A stretch of 64,000 nucleotides of DNA, from positions 62,001 to 126,000 of the forward strand of contig LNFK01000044.1 in NCBI GenBank assembly GCA_001464315.1, in the 5' to 3' direction. Made by a program: the position numbers and the translations under genes. Source of the stretch: Sphingomonadales bacterium Ga0077559 (GTDB lineage: Bacteria > Pseudomonadota > Alphaproteobacteria > Sphingomonadales > Sphingomonadaceae). The notes below the pieces were generated by a model. It did no database searches. It saw only the letters and a program-made list of their open reading frames with translations, and was not told the origin of the DNA. Of the stretch, positions 45,095 to 54,072 are shown in pieces. Each line of letters opens with the position of its first letter. Within the stretch, counting starts at the first letter, position 1.

Positions 45095-45825
45095 CAGACC
45101 CTGGTTTTAAATGGCGAGAAATCGGTCCCTTCATCGAAGATATCCAAACCTTCCTTGCGCTTTAAACCACCGACAACGGCATAAGTTACCGGTGTCAGGA
45201 CCACTTCCCACGCCACTTTAAGTCCCCAATTGGTAATCATGACGGTGATGACCTGCTCGTTGCTCCACACGCCCCAAAAGGCGAGCGGGTAGAATATCAT
45301 GCTGTCTACACCCTGCCCGACAATGGTCGAACCAATGGTGCGTGACCAGAGATGCTTGCCGCGGGTCCAGATTTTCATCCGCGCCATGACATAGCTATTG
45401 ACGAACTCGCCAGCCCAGAATGCGGCAATCGACGCGAACACGATCCGCCAAACCTGCCCGAACACGCTTTCATAAGCGGCCTGGCCTTCCCAGCCTGAGG
45501 CGGGCGGCAAAGCAACGACGACCCAGCTCATGAACGCCATGAAAATCAACCCGGCAAATCCGGCCCAGATCACCCGGCGCGCACGGGCATAGCCGTATAC
45601 CTCGGTCAACACATCACCGATGACGTATCCAAGCGGGAAGAAGAGGATTCCTGCACCAAACACCCATTCTTCGCCGTTGATATAAAGGGCCGCAGGTTTC
45701 GCCGCGCCAATAATGTTGGACAGCAGTAACACCGCAACAAAGGCGGCCATGACAAAATCATAATAGCGAAACTGCCGTCCGCTGACAGCGATGGCGCTTT
45801 CGGTGACAATTGGGGCCTCGTGCAT
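45094..45825 (-). CDS. yhhQ: Queuosine precursor transporter (YhhQ/ECF-type)
   Basis: 243 aa with about six membrane helices. YhhQ family signatures are visible: YYDFVMAAFVAVLLLSNIIG, GILFFPLGYVIGDVLTEVYG (the conserved D-E motif), and FWAGEFVNSYVMARMKIWTR with GSTIVGQGVDSMIF. It imports preQ0/preQ1 or queuine for tRNA modification. Divergent from tRNA-Arg across about 60 bases. The gene order transporter then 125-aa membrane protein has a one-base stop/start overlap. Confidence 0.93.
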   Translation of the reverse strand: MHEAPIVTESAIAVSGRQFRYYDFVMAAFVAVLLLSNIIGAAKPAALYINGEEWVFGAGILFFPLGYVIGDVLTEVYGYARARRVIWAGFAGLIFMAFMSWVVVALPPASGWEGQAAYESVFGQVWRIVFASIAAFWAGEFVNSYVMARMKIWTRGKHLWSRTIGSTIVGQGVDSMIFYPLAFWGVWSNEQVITVMITNWGLKVAWEVVLTPVTYAVVGGLKRKEGLDIFDEGTDFSPFKTRV

Positions 45826-45884
45826 GCTGGACGCATAACGACCTTTGCAGTTCGGCGCAAAGCCGTTATTGGCAACCCCAGCGC

Positions 45885-45961
45885 GCGCCCTTAGCTCAGC
45901 TGGATAGAGCGCGAGACTTCTAATCTTGAGGCCACAGGTTCGACTCCTGTAGGGCGCGCCA
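45885..45961 (+). tRNA. tRNA-Arg (anticodon TCT)
   Basis: A 77-base cloverleaf: acceptor gcgccct pairs with agggcgc, D arm gctc/gagc, anticodon arm cgaga-cttctaa-tcttg with anticodon TCT, T arm acagg-ttcgact-cctgt, discriminator G and encoded CCA at 45959-45961. It reads AGA codons. The accessory region begins immediately after it, consistent with tRNA genes as common integration sites; no second copy of its 3' end was seen downstream. Confidence 0.96.
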
Positions 45962-46341
45962 AATTTATAATGTTTTACAATCCTTTAAGGATAATTTTTT
46001 TACCATCTTTTTAAAAGGTAAAAATTTGGTAACTTTCTGCGATCAACCCATTGTTTTCTTTAAAATAATTACTTGGCCTTGCTTGCTGTACACTTGCGTT
46101 GAAACCGGATGATCGAGGATTAGACCGCATGCGGACTTTCCCCTTGCGACCCAAACGCTGTCCCGCCGCGGCCGCTGAACGAAAGACAGGTTTTGCAGGA
46201 CGCGAAAGAAAGTCTGCAAAGTTAACGTGTGCAGCCGGGGCATTGGATTTTGGCGATGGCATGGCCCTATCATTGACTTGGAGACCGTCCATATTCCGGC
46301 GCTGCTGAGCAAAGTACCGAGCCGTATTCGGGCTGACACAG
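45962..46341. other. AT-rich gap after tRNA-Arg, no gene recognised
   Basis: A weak hairpin (tcctt/aagga followed by a T run, 45981-46000) directly after the tRNA could terminate it. The rest contains short overlapping frames on the minus strand (46011-46349 and 46043-46339), none with a convincing ribosome site or protein-like composition. I see no supported feature. Confidence 0.4.
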
Positions 46342-46917
46342 CTATTCAAAGCCGGTCACGATCTGCGCGCCTAGCAAACCCTTTGAAATCGTCACGGTAA
46401 CGGAGCTGGGCCGCTGGTCATTCCACCGTTGGTAGGTTTCCTCGGAAATGAAGTAACGTCCCGCTTTCACACCGGCGGTCGGCACCTCAGGCCGCAGCCA
46501 AGCCCAGTGATTGAAGGCCCTGCTGCGGCTGACGGTCGTGATTTCTGTTCGGGTAAGCGTCATACGCACCGACACTCCGGGACCGAGGCTAAACCCGTTC
46601 ACGCTTGGCAGGACGCCGACGCTCCAAACCGGCCAGCCCATTAAGCCGACCACACCGCATATTACTGCCGCCATTTTATGAACGCGCTTGTCCCCGATAC
46701 TGCGCGTTATGAACTGCCAGACAATCAGGCTGGTCAATACAGATGCGCCAAAACCCGGCACCTTGAGCCCGGAGCCGGGTGGAATATTGCGCGGCCAACT
46801 CTCCCCCACAAGGATAACCAATGCGGCCGTCAAAAGCATTGGAATCGCAAAAGGCAGCAGCAATTCGACAAAAAAGGTGGCAGGCACAATTGGCCGGGAG
46901 GCTTGGGTCTTTGTCAT
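46342..46917 (-). CDS. Hypothetical membrane protein
   Basis: 191 aa with three hydrophobic segments in the first 115 residues (FFVELLLPFAIPMLLTAALV, GASVLTSLIVWQFI, MAAVICGVVGLMGWPVW). The soluble C-terminal half contains VRMTLTRTEITTVSRSRAFN and AGRYFISEETYQRWN. The latter looks like a small extracytoplasmic domain. No known family recognised. It is the first gene inside the accessory region past the tRNA. Coding is supported by length, clear topology and absence of a better frame. Confidence 0.65.
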   Translation of the reverse strand: MTKTQASRPIVPATFFVELLLPFAIPMLLTAALVILVGESWPRNIPPGSGLKVPGFGASVLTSLIVWQFITRSIGDKRVHKMAAVICGVVGLMGWPVWSVGVLPSVNGFSLGPGVSVRMTLTRTEITTVSRSRAFNHWAWLRPEVPTAGVKAGRYFISEETYQRWNDQRPSSVTVTISKGLLGAQIVTGFE

Positions 46918-47067
46918 AAGCCATAGCTATCGCACATTCGGTTTACGAAACCATTGACGCCTTGACCTCGCATAAGGCGTTGGCGATGTTTCGGAACTTT
47001 GGGAGTGAAGCCAGATTGCCAATGGGTGAACTAGAAATCGATATTGCAGAGAGACAGCGGAACGGCA

Positions 47068-47109
47068 GAAAGCCGTACCATTGTCGGTCATGATGATCCC
47101 GCGCTCTTG
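47068..47109 (-). pseudogene. Possible transposase (DDE/rve) scrap
   Basis: On the minus strand the codons WKQERGIIMTDNGTAF match the TDNG segment of IS3/IS481-type DDE transposases (second catalytic Asp). The open frame is cut by a stop just upstream (47119-47121) and the later part loses similarity. Too short to be certain. It lies in the 427-base gene-free gap 46918-47344, in which I see nothing else. Confidence 0.3.
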
Positions 47110-47344
47110 CTTCCACTGCTAAATTGGTGGCTTTGACCCATACTCAGCCAGCATCTTACATTCAGCACCGGCCCAATTGCATTCATTTCGGCCGATGAAC
47201 AAATGGCAAGTTTGGATAGGGCTGAAAGCACACGAGAATGACCGGAATGGTAGCGGGAGTAGACTGGCCAATTTAGATCCGCGAATGTCAGCGCCCGCCA
47301 AAACTCTGCCCGGGGCAAGCAGCCTGTGAACATTCGTATTGGGC

Positions 47345-47836
47345 TCAGATATTACCCTGATCTTTTTCGGGAACATCCGCATTCGGCCCATAATATAGAG
47401 CGGCGCATTCATCAGACAAGCATCCGCCGTCGATGCTTAGATCGTCGCGATAGGCATCACGTATGAAATCAACGGTGTCGAGATTGCGGTCCTCAAAGTA
47501 CATCCGGTGCACGTCGTCGCGCCCTGCGCCATAGACGATCCTTGCCACCTTCGCCCAGATACTGGCCATTGTGCACATCCCGCATGGTTGAAGCGTGGAA
47601 TATAATGTTGCTCCGCGAAGCTCCATATCGCCGACATGGGCCCCCGCTGCCCGGAAAGCACATATTTCAGCGTGCGCTGTGGCATCATTGTCCTCTACTG
47701 TCCGGTTTATCTCTGCTGCCAGTATTTTGCCGTCGCGAACTATGATTGCAGCGATGGGTGTGTCCGAAGGATCTGTCCCCTTCGTTTTCGCCAATGCAAT
47801 GGCCTCTCGCATCCAGCGTTCGTCATCTTTTGTCAT
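47345..47836 (-). CDS. Nucleoside deaminase (CMP/dCMP/guanine deaminase superfamily)
   Basis: 163 aa. Zinc motifs intact: His55-Ala-Glu57 (THAEICAF-like, AHAEICAFRAAG) and Pro84-Cys85-x-x-Cys88 (QPCGMCTMASIWAKV). The region AIAAIIVRDGKILAAEINRT is the family beta core. Members deaminate guanine, cytosine or tRNA adenosine. The lack of the TadA-type signature and the VYGAGRDDVHRMYFEDR segment suggest a small-base deaminase; the substrate is unproven. Located in the accessory region, facing away from the molybdoenzyme gene. Confidence 0.88.
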   Translation of the reverse strand: MTKDDERWMREAIALAKTKGTDPSDTPIAAIIVRDGKILAAEINRTVEDNDATAHAEICAFRAAGAHVGDMELRGATLYSTLQPCGMCTMASIWAKVARIVYGAGRDDVHRMYFEDRNLDTVDFIRDAYRDDLSIDGGCLSDECAALYYGPNADVPEKDQGNI

Positions 47837-48041
47837 CAGCTGTCAATGTGCTCGGCGGAATAAAATAGCAGTCGGTGTGTAGGCTCGCACCCCTCCTGGA
47901 TCCAAGCAGCGCCTCGGCAAGAGGCCAGACCCTGTTGGATAACAAAAGCGATCAGGACGGAAATGGGTCTTTTGAACATTTCACTGGTTAGCAATAATCA
48001 AGCCCCACTGGAACCATCAAAGCAGCTAAAAAGGATTGGCA

Positions 48042-50333
48042 GTGACAGATAATCGCGATTTACCACAAGCCCCCGGACCGGCTGGCGGTTGGGGCTCGAT
48101 GCGAGGCATCGTTGAGATTTTTGGCGAGACCTGGTCCACCCCGGCATCGCTCGCCAGCCTGCGCAAACTCAACAAGCCTAGGGGGGTTATGTGTGTTTCA
48201 TGCGCATGGCCGAAACCCGTAAATTATTCGGCATTTGAATTCTGCGAGAATGGGGCAAAGGCAATATTGTGGGAGTCGACGTCTCAACGCTGCACGCCCG
48301 AGTTCTGGGAACAGAACGGGCATAGTGTTACTGAACTTCGCGCGTGGCGTGACCACGATCTCGAGATGACCGGCCGATTAACGCATCCGCTGCGATTCAA
48401 CCATGACACCGATCGTTATGAACCGGTCCGATGGGAAGATGCGCTATCAGACATCGGTGCGAGGTTACGGCTGCTCGAGCCTGATAGCGTGGTTTTCTAT
48501 GCTTCCGGGCATGCTGGGCTTGAAGCGTCCTATCTTTACGCTCTCACGGCGCGTGCTTTTGGCACCAATAACCTCCCGCAAAGCTCGAACATGTGCCACG
48601 AGACGACGTCAGTTGGGCTCACCAAAGTGATCGGGTCTCCGGTGGGCACCGTCATTTGGGACGATCTCGAACAAGCGGATGCTTTTTTCTTCTTTGGCCA
48701 AAATCCGGGATCAAACAGCCCCCGTTTTTTGCACCCCCTGAAGGCATGTAAAGATCGCGGCGGAAAAATCGTCACATTCAATCCCGTGGTCGAGCAGGGC
48801 TTGGTATCATTCGTCGATCCCCAAAACCCCGTCGAAATGCTGACCGGCAAGGAGACTAAAATCTCCGACCAATATCTCCAGGTTAAGGCGGGCGGCGACA
48901 TCGCCGCGATCTTGGGTATGTGCAAATGCATCGTCGAAGCCGACGATGCAGCGAGTGCGGCGGGCTCACCCGAAATCATAGATCATTTGTTCGTCGCACA
49001 GCATACGGCGGGTTTTGATAGTTTTATCGAATGTTGTCGAGAGACACCATGGTTACGGATTGAACAGGAGAGCGGACTGACCGAGAACGCCCTGCGCAGG
49101 GCGGCCCAAACCTATATGGACGCAGACCGGGTCATCGGCGTCTATGGCATGGGCCTAACCCAGCATGTGGATGGCGCGATGAATATAGCTATGTTGGTCA
49201 ATTTTTTGCTGCTCCGCGGAAATGTAGGGCGTCCTGGTGCGGGACTCTGTCCGGTCAGGGGGCACAGTAATGTTCAGGGCCAACGCACAGTGGGTATTGC
49301 CGAAAAAGTGCATCTCATACCGGTCGACCGGATCAAACAGCTTTTCGATGTCGACACGCCGCCGAAAGACGGCATGGCGGTTGTCGAGGCTGTCAAAGCT
49401 CTTTTCGATGGCGAAGTGAAAGCCTTCATTTCGCTCGGGGGCAATTTGGTCCGGGCTGTGCCCGATCAGCTTCGAATGGAAAAAGCTTGGACCGGACAAG
49501 ACCTGACGGTGATGATATCGACGAAGCTCAACCGCAGTCATCTGTTCCCGGGAAGAACTGCTTATATTCTGCCGTGCCTTACGAGGATGGAGGAAGATTT
49601 GCAGGGAGGCGCGGCGCAGGCCGTTACGACCGAAGACAGTTTTTCCATGATCAGCGGTTCGGTTGGCTTCCGAAAGCCCGCATCCGAACAGTTGCGAAGC
49701 GAACTCGCAATTGTGGCGGGGATTGCCAAAGCAACGTTGCCGCCGTCAGAAAAACTGAAATGGAACGAATGGACAGCCGACTACGCCAAGGTTAGGTCAT
49801 TAATAGAGCAGACCTATCCCGAGGACTTTCGTAACTTCAACGCTCGCATGTTCGAACCCGGCGGTTTTTATCGTGGTAACGCGGCACACGAACGGATCTG
49901 GAAAACAGACAGCGGCAAAGCGATGTTTACAACGCCAGACCGCCTGAACGCTGTGGGTTTTAACGATGCGCCGGGACGCTTTCGCCTCGTTACCTTACGG
50001 TCGAATGATCAGTTCAATACGACAATCTATGGCTACTCTGACCGTTTTCGCGGAATCGAAGGCACGCGCGACGTCCTGCTGATGAACCCGGATGACATCG
50101 TAGAAGCGGGTATGACCGACGGCGATACGGTCCGCATTTTGACCGACGCCAGCGATGGCCTTGACCGGTGTCTCAACGGCCTCACGCTTACGGCTTTCAA
50201 CCTCCCGCGCGGCACCGTCGGTGGCTATTATCCTGAATGCAACGTGCTGATGCCGCTATCCCATCACGATACGTTGTCCGGCACGCCGGCCTCGAAATCC
50301 ATACCTGTACGCGTTGAGTTAGAAGCCAACTGA
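48042..50333 (+). CDS. FdhF/YdeP family molybdopterin oxidoreductase
   Basis: 763 aa from GTG 48042 (aagga six bases upstream; a TTG at 48036 is also in frame). YdeP-type features: RGVMCVSCAWPKPVNYSAFE near the N-terminus, QSSNMCHETTSVGLTKVIGS, a central AGAGLCPVRGHSNVQGQRTV, and the C-terminal molybdopterin-dinucleotide-binding domain (GYSDRFRGIEGTRDVLLMNP, PRGTVGGYYPECNVLMPLSH). It lacks a standard 4Fe-4S cluster motif. YdeP is linked to acid resistance in E. coli, and the substrate is unknown. No fdhD, mob or moa genes are adjacent. Confidence 0.93.
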   Translation: MTDNRDLPQAPGPAGGWGSMRGIVEIFGETWSTPASLASLRKLNKPRGVMCVSCAWPKPVNYSAFEFCENGAKAILWESTSQRCTPEFWEQNGHSVTELRAWRDHDLEMTGRLTHPLRFNHDTDRYEPVRWEDALSDIGARLRLLEPDSVVFYASGHAGLEASYLYALTARAFGTNNLPQSSNMCHETTSVGLTKVIGSPVGTVIWDDLEQADAFFFFGQNPGSNSPRFLHPLKACKDRGGKIVTFNPVVEQGLVSFVDPQNPVEMLTGKETKISDQYLQVKAGGDIAAILGMCKCIVEADDAASAAGSPEIIDHLFVAQHTAGFDSFIECCRETPWLRIEQESGLTENALRRAAQTYMDADRVIGVYGMGLTQHVDGAMNIAMLVNFLLLRGNVGRPGAGLCPVRGHSNVQGQRTVGIAEKVHLIPVDRIKQLFDVDTPPKDGMAVVEAVKALFDGEVKAFISLGGNLVRAVPDQLRMEKAWTGQDLTVMISTKLNRSHLFPGRTAYILPCLTRMEEDLQGGAAQAVTTEDSFSMISGSVGFRKPASEQLRSELAIVAGIAKATLPPSEKLKWNEWTADYAKVRSLIEQTYPEDFRNFNARMFEPGGFYRGNAAHERIWKTDSGKAMFTTPDRLNAVGFNDAPGRFRLVTLRSNDQFNTTIYGYSDRFRGIEGTRDVLLMNPDDIVEAGMTDGDTVRILTDASDGLDRCLNGLTLTAFNLPRGTVGGYYPECNVLMPLSHHDTLSGTPASKSIPVRVELEAN

Positions 50334-51082
50334 CCCACTACAAACGGCGACTCAATAGGAATCGCCGGCGTGCTACAAATGCGGAATTTGCCGACAGAAA
50401 TGCGTGTTTGTGTCTGCTCGAAACATTGCGCCACCGACACGCATGTGCCGGTCGAGGAACACATGATGCTAGAAAAACAGCTTTCCGATAATTCTTTAAC
50501 CTAAGCTACGCCAAAAATGCGACCGCCAAAACTGCCATTTCGCACACTGTCATTTCCGCCAAATCACTTTTCGAATGCAGTGCGTGAATGAATGGCATAT
50601 ATTATGGAAGCGGTTAGGCCGATCTAACGACGCAAATGTTAGCGAGAGCTGCCAAGCGTTCTAAACGACCTAAGGGGCAGCCATTCATGTCTCTACGCAC
50701 CGATAAGCGGACATTCCACCGCAGCAATCTCATATGTGCCCTCAATGGTCGGCGCCATCGCGCTTACATTCAATCCTTTTGAATCAACCGTTTGTTCGTT
50801 TGACTGCATCCACGGATATGCCTCATGATACACACAATAGTTCGGATACTGCGGTCCGGTACGTCACGCGCGACAATACTCTTTGCATAAGCACAGGCGC
50901 GCTGCATAATCATCTATCGGTGGCTGGCCGCTTCATCAAAGGGTAGCAGCAAAAAATGCCTAATTCCAACACCACCCCTAAAATACGATCCGATTGTGTC
51001 GTTAACCATCTTGTGGATTAGCGGGCCGTGGGGGGGTACCCGCTGTGGGAGCATTATATGCATATAGCAACTTTAGGTCTTT
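50334..51082. other. Gene-free accessory region of about 750 bases
   Basis: This AT-rich stretch follows the molybdoenzyme. Frames of 60-70 codons exist (for example 50734-50946) but lack a ribosome site and protein-like composition. A motif gcggacattcc at 50708 recurs at 55446 in another gap. I see no supported gene or site; presumably it also holds the promoter of the GEVED gene. Confidence 0.4.
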
Positions 51083-52744
51083 ATGATGCTTGGCGTCATT
51101 GATCGATTTATAATTATCGCGCTGCGAGCGCTTATGCTGTGCTTGTGTTGCAGCATGATGGCTAGTGGCACCGCAGCTCTTGCCCAAACAGTTACCTGCC
51201 AAGGCCGACAGATCACCGCTTTAGACTTTAGAAATCCGGAGTTGGTTTCCGGATCACCCCTTGGTGTTGGCGCAATCTACCGATTTGCTAATGTGGCAAC
51301 CGGCGTCGATGCCCGCTTACAAATTGATGCGTTGACCGCAGCGACCCTGGGGACCATTGATCAGGACACCGGATTAATCGACAACTTCCAGCCCGAATTG
51401 GTGGGAGCCAATGCCCGCAGTGCAGACTTTACAATTACATTTGTACTTGCAGGCACAACTAATCCCGTAGCCCTTGATTTTGCGGCTTCAGGAATCGACA
51501 TTGACGGAGACAGCGCCTCTATTCGCGAATATGCTGAATTTTCTAATACATTTGTAGCTTACGTTCTCGATACGCCAACTAATATTGATATCAATGCATC
51601 TGGTCCCTCAATTCCGAGCAACGTCCGGTTCGAAGCACGAACCAATTTTACAGCTCCCGGTATCGATGAGTCCGCCACACAGAATATTGCATCAATATTC
51701 TACACATCAACCAGCACGTTCCGATATCGAATTGGCACCTTGGGAACGGGCAATACAACGCGACTAACGTCTCTCGATTTTAGTTGCCCCGTGCTGACGT
51801 TGCCTTCAACTACTTCGCAGGTTCCGCAAGATTTTGGTGATGCGCCTGCATCGTACGGCAACCCCATTCACGATATTGTGGCAGAGGTTCGGATGGGGAA
51901 CTCGAACACCGCTGAAATTGCCCGGTATAACAGCCCATCAGCTAACGGAGACGCGGGCGATGACGGCGTCTCCATTTCTGTTCTCCGACAATCGAACATC
52001 GGCGATGCGACTGTGAGCGTGACAGGCAATGGTGGACGCTTACAATGCTGGGTAGATTGGAACGGGGATGGCGATTTCGCTGACGCAGGGGAGCAGTTGG
52101 CAACAGATATTGCAGATAATGGCGCGGGGGACACAAATGCAGCTGTAGGGACAATCGGTATCAGCATAGCTGTGCCAGCAACAGCAACGCTCACTCAAAC
52201 ATTTGTACGTTTTCGCTGGTCGACAACCAGCGGGCTTAGCGCATCATCAATAGCGTCAAACGGTGAAGTCGAGGATTACGCAATTACTATTCTAGGTGTA
52301 GCCGTTTTGAGTGTCGGTAAATCCTCAGAGTCGTTTGAAGCTACCGGTGTCAATAAGTTTTCAATCCCTGGTAGCGATATCATATATACTATCACGACTA
52401 CAAATACGGGAACGGGACCGACAGACCCAAATTCCATTTTTCTTTTCGATAGCATTCCTTCGACAGTGGAATTTTATAACGGAGATATCGACGGGTCTGG
52501 CCCGGAAACAAATTCTGTTGCGTTCACCCAAAACTCTTCGGGCTTGACTTTTACCGCGTCAACCGATGTTCGGTATTCCAATTTGGTTGGCGTCCCAGCC
52601 AATTTTGCTGCGTGCGTCTACACACCCGCTTTAGGTTATGATGATGCTGTCCGACATATTTGCGTGAACCCAAAAGGGTCAATGGCGTCAGGCGGTACAT
52701 CGCTTTCTGCTTTCGCAGTTAAGTTTCGGGCGAGAATTAAATAG
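51083..52744 (+). CDS. Secreted GEVED-domain surface protein
   Basis: 553 aa. A signal peptide (ALRALMLCLCCSMMASGTAA) is followed by a Ser/Thr/Asn-rich domain (~35-245). A GEVED domain follows (~250-410) with DFGDAPASYG, GDAGDDGVS, RLQCWVDWNGDGDFADAGEQ and the closing NGEVEDYAI; Asp-rich parts may bind calcium. A DUF11-like beta domain lies at ~415-553 (SIPGSDIIYTITTTNTGTGP). No membrane anchor or sorting signal is seen. Probably an exported adhesin-like or structural protein. Codon use is AT-richer than the backbone, supporting transfer. Confidence 0.82.
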   Translation: MMLGVIDRFIIIALRALMLCLCCSMMASGTAALAQTVTCQGRQITALDFRNPELVSGSPLGVGAIYRFANVATGVDARLQIDALTAATLGTIDQDTGLIDNFQPELVGANARSADFTITFVLAGTTNPVALDFAASGIDIDGDSASIREYAEFSNTFVAYVLDTPTNIDINASGPSIPSNVRFEARTNFTAPGIDESATQNIASIFYTSTSTFRYRIGTLGTGNTTRLTSLDFSCPVLTLPSTTSQVPQDFGDAPASYGNPIHDIVAEVRMGNSNTAEIARYNSPSANGDAGDDGVSISVLRQSNIGDATVSVTGNGGRLQCWVDWNGDGDFADAGEQLATDIADNGAGDTNAAVGTIGISIAVPATATLTQTFVRFRWSTTSGLSASSIASNGEVEDYAITILGVAVLSVGKSSESFEATGVNKFSIPGSDIIYTITTTNTGTGPTDPNSIFLFDSIPSTVEFYNGDIDGSGPETNSVAFTQNSSGLTFTASTDVRYSNLVGVPANFAACVYTPALGYDDAVRHICVNPKGSMASGGTSLSAFAVKFRARIK

Positions 52745-53021
52745 CGCGTGCCGATTATATTTCGTTGTCGTCCAATATTAAGGCACCCACAGCAAGTCTG
52801 GTCAGTGATATGGATCCTACCTCACAGAGTTGTTTTTATTCTCAACAGTAAGATGGACTAAATTTTTAATGTGATCCGCCGTTATTTAGATAGTTGCAGT
52901 TCAAGTGTTGACTAAGCAGTCATCACTATTGGGAAAGTTGAGACAACCCGGAAACATACAGAATTTCGGTTCTGCTTTATGATCGACTATAGATCATTTA
53001 ATTAAAAATGAGGGGAATGTG

Positions 53022-53168
53022 ATGAGGGATTTAAATCAGGAATACCGCGAATTGCTGATGCGCATGGAACGGATTTTAACTGAACTCGACCAACTTGGCT
53101 TGGGTACGGTAGCAGTTCATATCGATCTTGCCATGCGGAGGCTGGAGGCGATTATTGCAGGTGGCTAA
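53022..53168 (+). CDS. Small helical protein, 48 aa (paralogue of the 58.2-kb ORF)
   Basis: ATG 53022 with gagggga 5 bases upstream opens a 48-codon frame: MRDLNQEYRELLMRMERILT, then ELDQLGLGTVAVHIDLAMRR and LEAIIAGG. It is amphipathic and predicted mainly helical. It matches the 57-aa product at 58175-58348 at 22 of 41 aligned residues (hand count), sharing L-x-ELD-x-L...TVAVH-x-DLA. Two such copies in one region show that it is a real gene family. Function unknown; next to a winged-helix gene on the opposite strand. Confidence 0.7.
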   Translation: MRDLNQEYRELLMRMERILTELDQLGLGTVAVHIDLAMRRLEAIIAGG

Positions 53169-53346
53169 AAAACGCTGGACGGCAAAAAGCGAGCTAAGCT
53201 GATGCTTATGCCGTCAACTACTCTAGGCCGCTCCGTCATGTCTGGAAGGCTCAACAACCAGAGGTCCAACATCGACGGCGCCTCCTCAGTGTCGCTAGGA
53301 AATCAGATTATCATGCCTGTGGGAATCCCATTAATGGGTCCTGAGC

Positions 53347-53802
53347 CTAGAATGCATTGAGAGCGAGTAGCGTTTTTCTCATTATAGTTTGCCCCTGCCA
53401 AGTTAATTGCAGCCCACTATTACGTTGTTCTGGCGCATGAAGCTGTTTTATGTATCCAATATTATCAAGTATTTTTATGTAGCGAAGCACCGTTGTCTCT
53501 GGAAAAGATATTTGCTGGGAAATATCGGTGACAGTAATTTTTTGCTCCAATTTAGTAGTGATAAATAGCCGGAGCAAAATTTCCCAAACTGGTTCACCCA
53601 ATTTCGATATTTCATCCCCTAGATTTCGTTTTTTGATTCGATGAAAATCTTCAATTTTTTCTGCGAGCGCTATTAACTCAAACTTAGGTTCTTTTTGATC
53701 GTTATTTCCTATGTTAATTTCTGTCGCATGCCCTACCCCAGTACCATATTCGTGTAGGTGTTCGGTTATTTGCAGCGGATTCATTTCTGACATATTCATC
53801 AT
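53347..53802 (-). CDS. MarR-like winged-helix regulator (copy A)
   Basis: 151 aa. After a ~65-residue N-terminal part lies a winged-helix domain (~65-140): GEPVWEILLRLFITTKLEQK, ITVTDISQQISFPETTVLRY and IKILDNIGYIKQLHAPEQRN. The helix-turn-helix (TDISQQISFPETTVLRYIKI) matches that of the gene at 55690-56139; 19 of 50 core residues are identical by hand count. It converges on the small helical gene 53022-53168. Probably a DNA-binding regulator; its target is unknown. Clearly AT-rich codon use. Confidence 0.75.
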   Translation of the reverse strand: MMNMSEMNPLQITEHLHEYGTGVGHATEINIGNNDQKEPKFELIALAEKIEDFHRIKKRNLGDEISKLGEPVWEILLRLFITTKLEQKITVTDISQQISFPETTVLRYIKILDNIGYIKQLHAPEQRNSGLQLTWQGQTIMRKTLLALNAF

Positions 53803-54072
53803 TCAATCTGATATTAATAAAGCGAGCTAGGTAGCTAGATTATAAGCATCAAGAGGACCGTAAAATCCTCTAGTTTTCACCTAGGCTTCAAAACCGACAG
53901 TTTCCAGATTACTGACGATCTGGTTAGACTTGTCAAATCGCGACCCGAAGGAACTTCGAGACCGTTTGATGCTTAAGACTCAATGATTCCTTCGTCTAAT
54001 TTTATTGCATTATATCGTCTATTTGATTACGTTATATCTATAAGGAGCTGCGGTCGGCAGGCGAATGCGAAC

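Noticed and set aside
46011-46349. 112-codon minus-strand frame after the tRNA
   Set aside because: No ribosome site, overlapped by another frame of similar quality, no recognisable segment; left as non-coding gap.
48042-50333. Selenocysteine codon in the FdhF-like enzyme
   Set aside because: The frame has no in-frame TGA; the active-site region reads Cys-containing sequence without interruption.
50734-50946. 70-codon plus-strand frame in the gap before the GEVED gene
   Set aside because: No ribosome site and amino-acid composition not protein-like.
53983-54072. N-terminal extension of the LysR protein
   Set aside because: The 30 codons before ATG 54073 lack family resemblance and no ribosome site precedes 53983.
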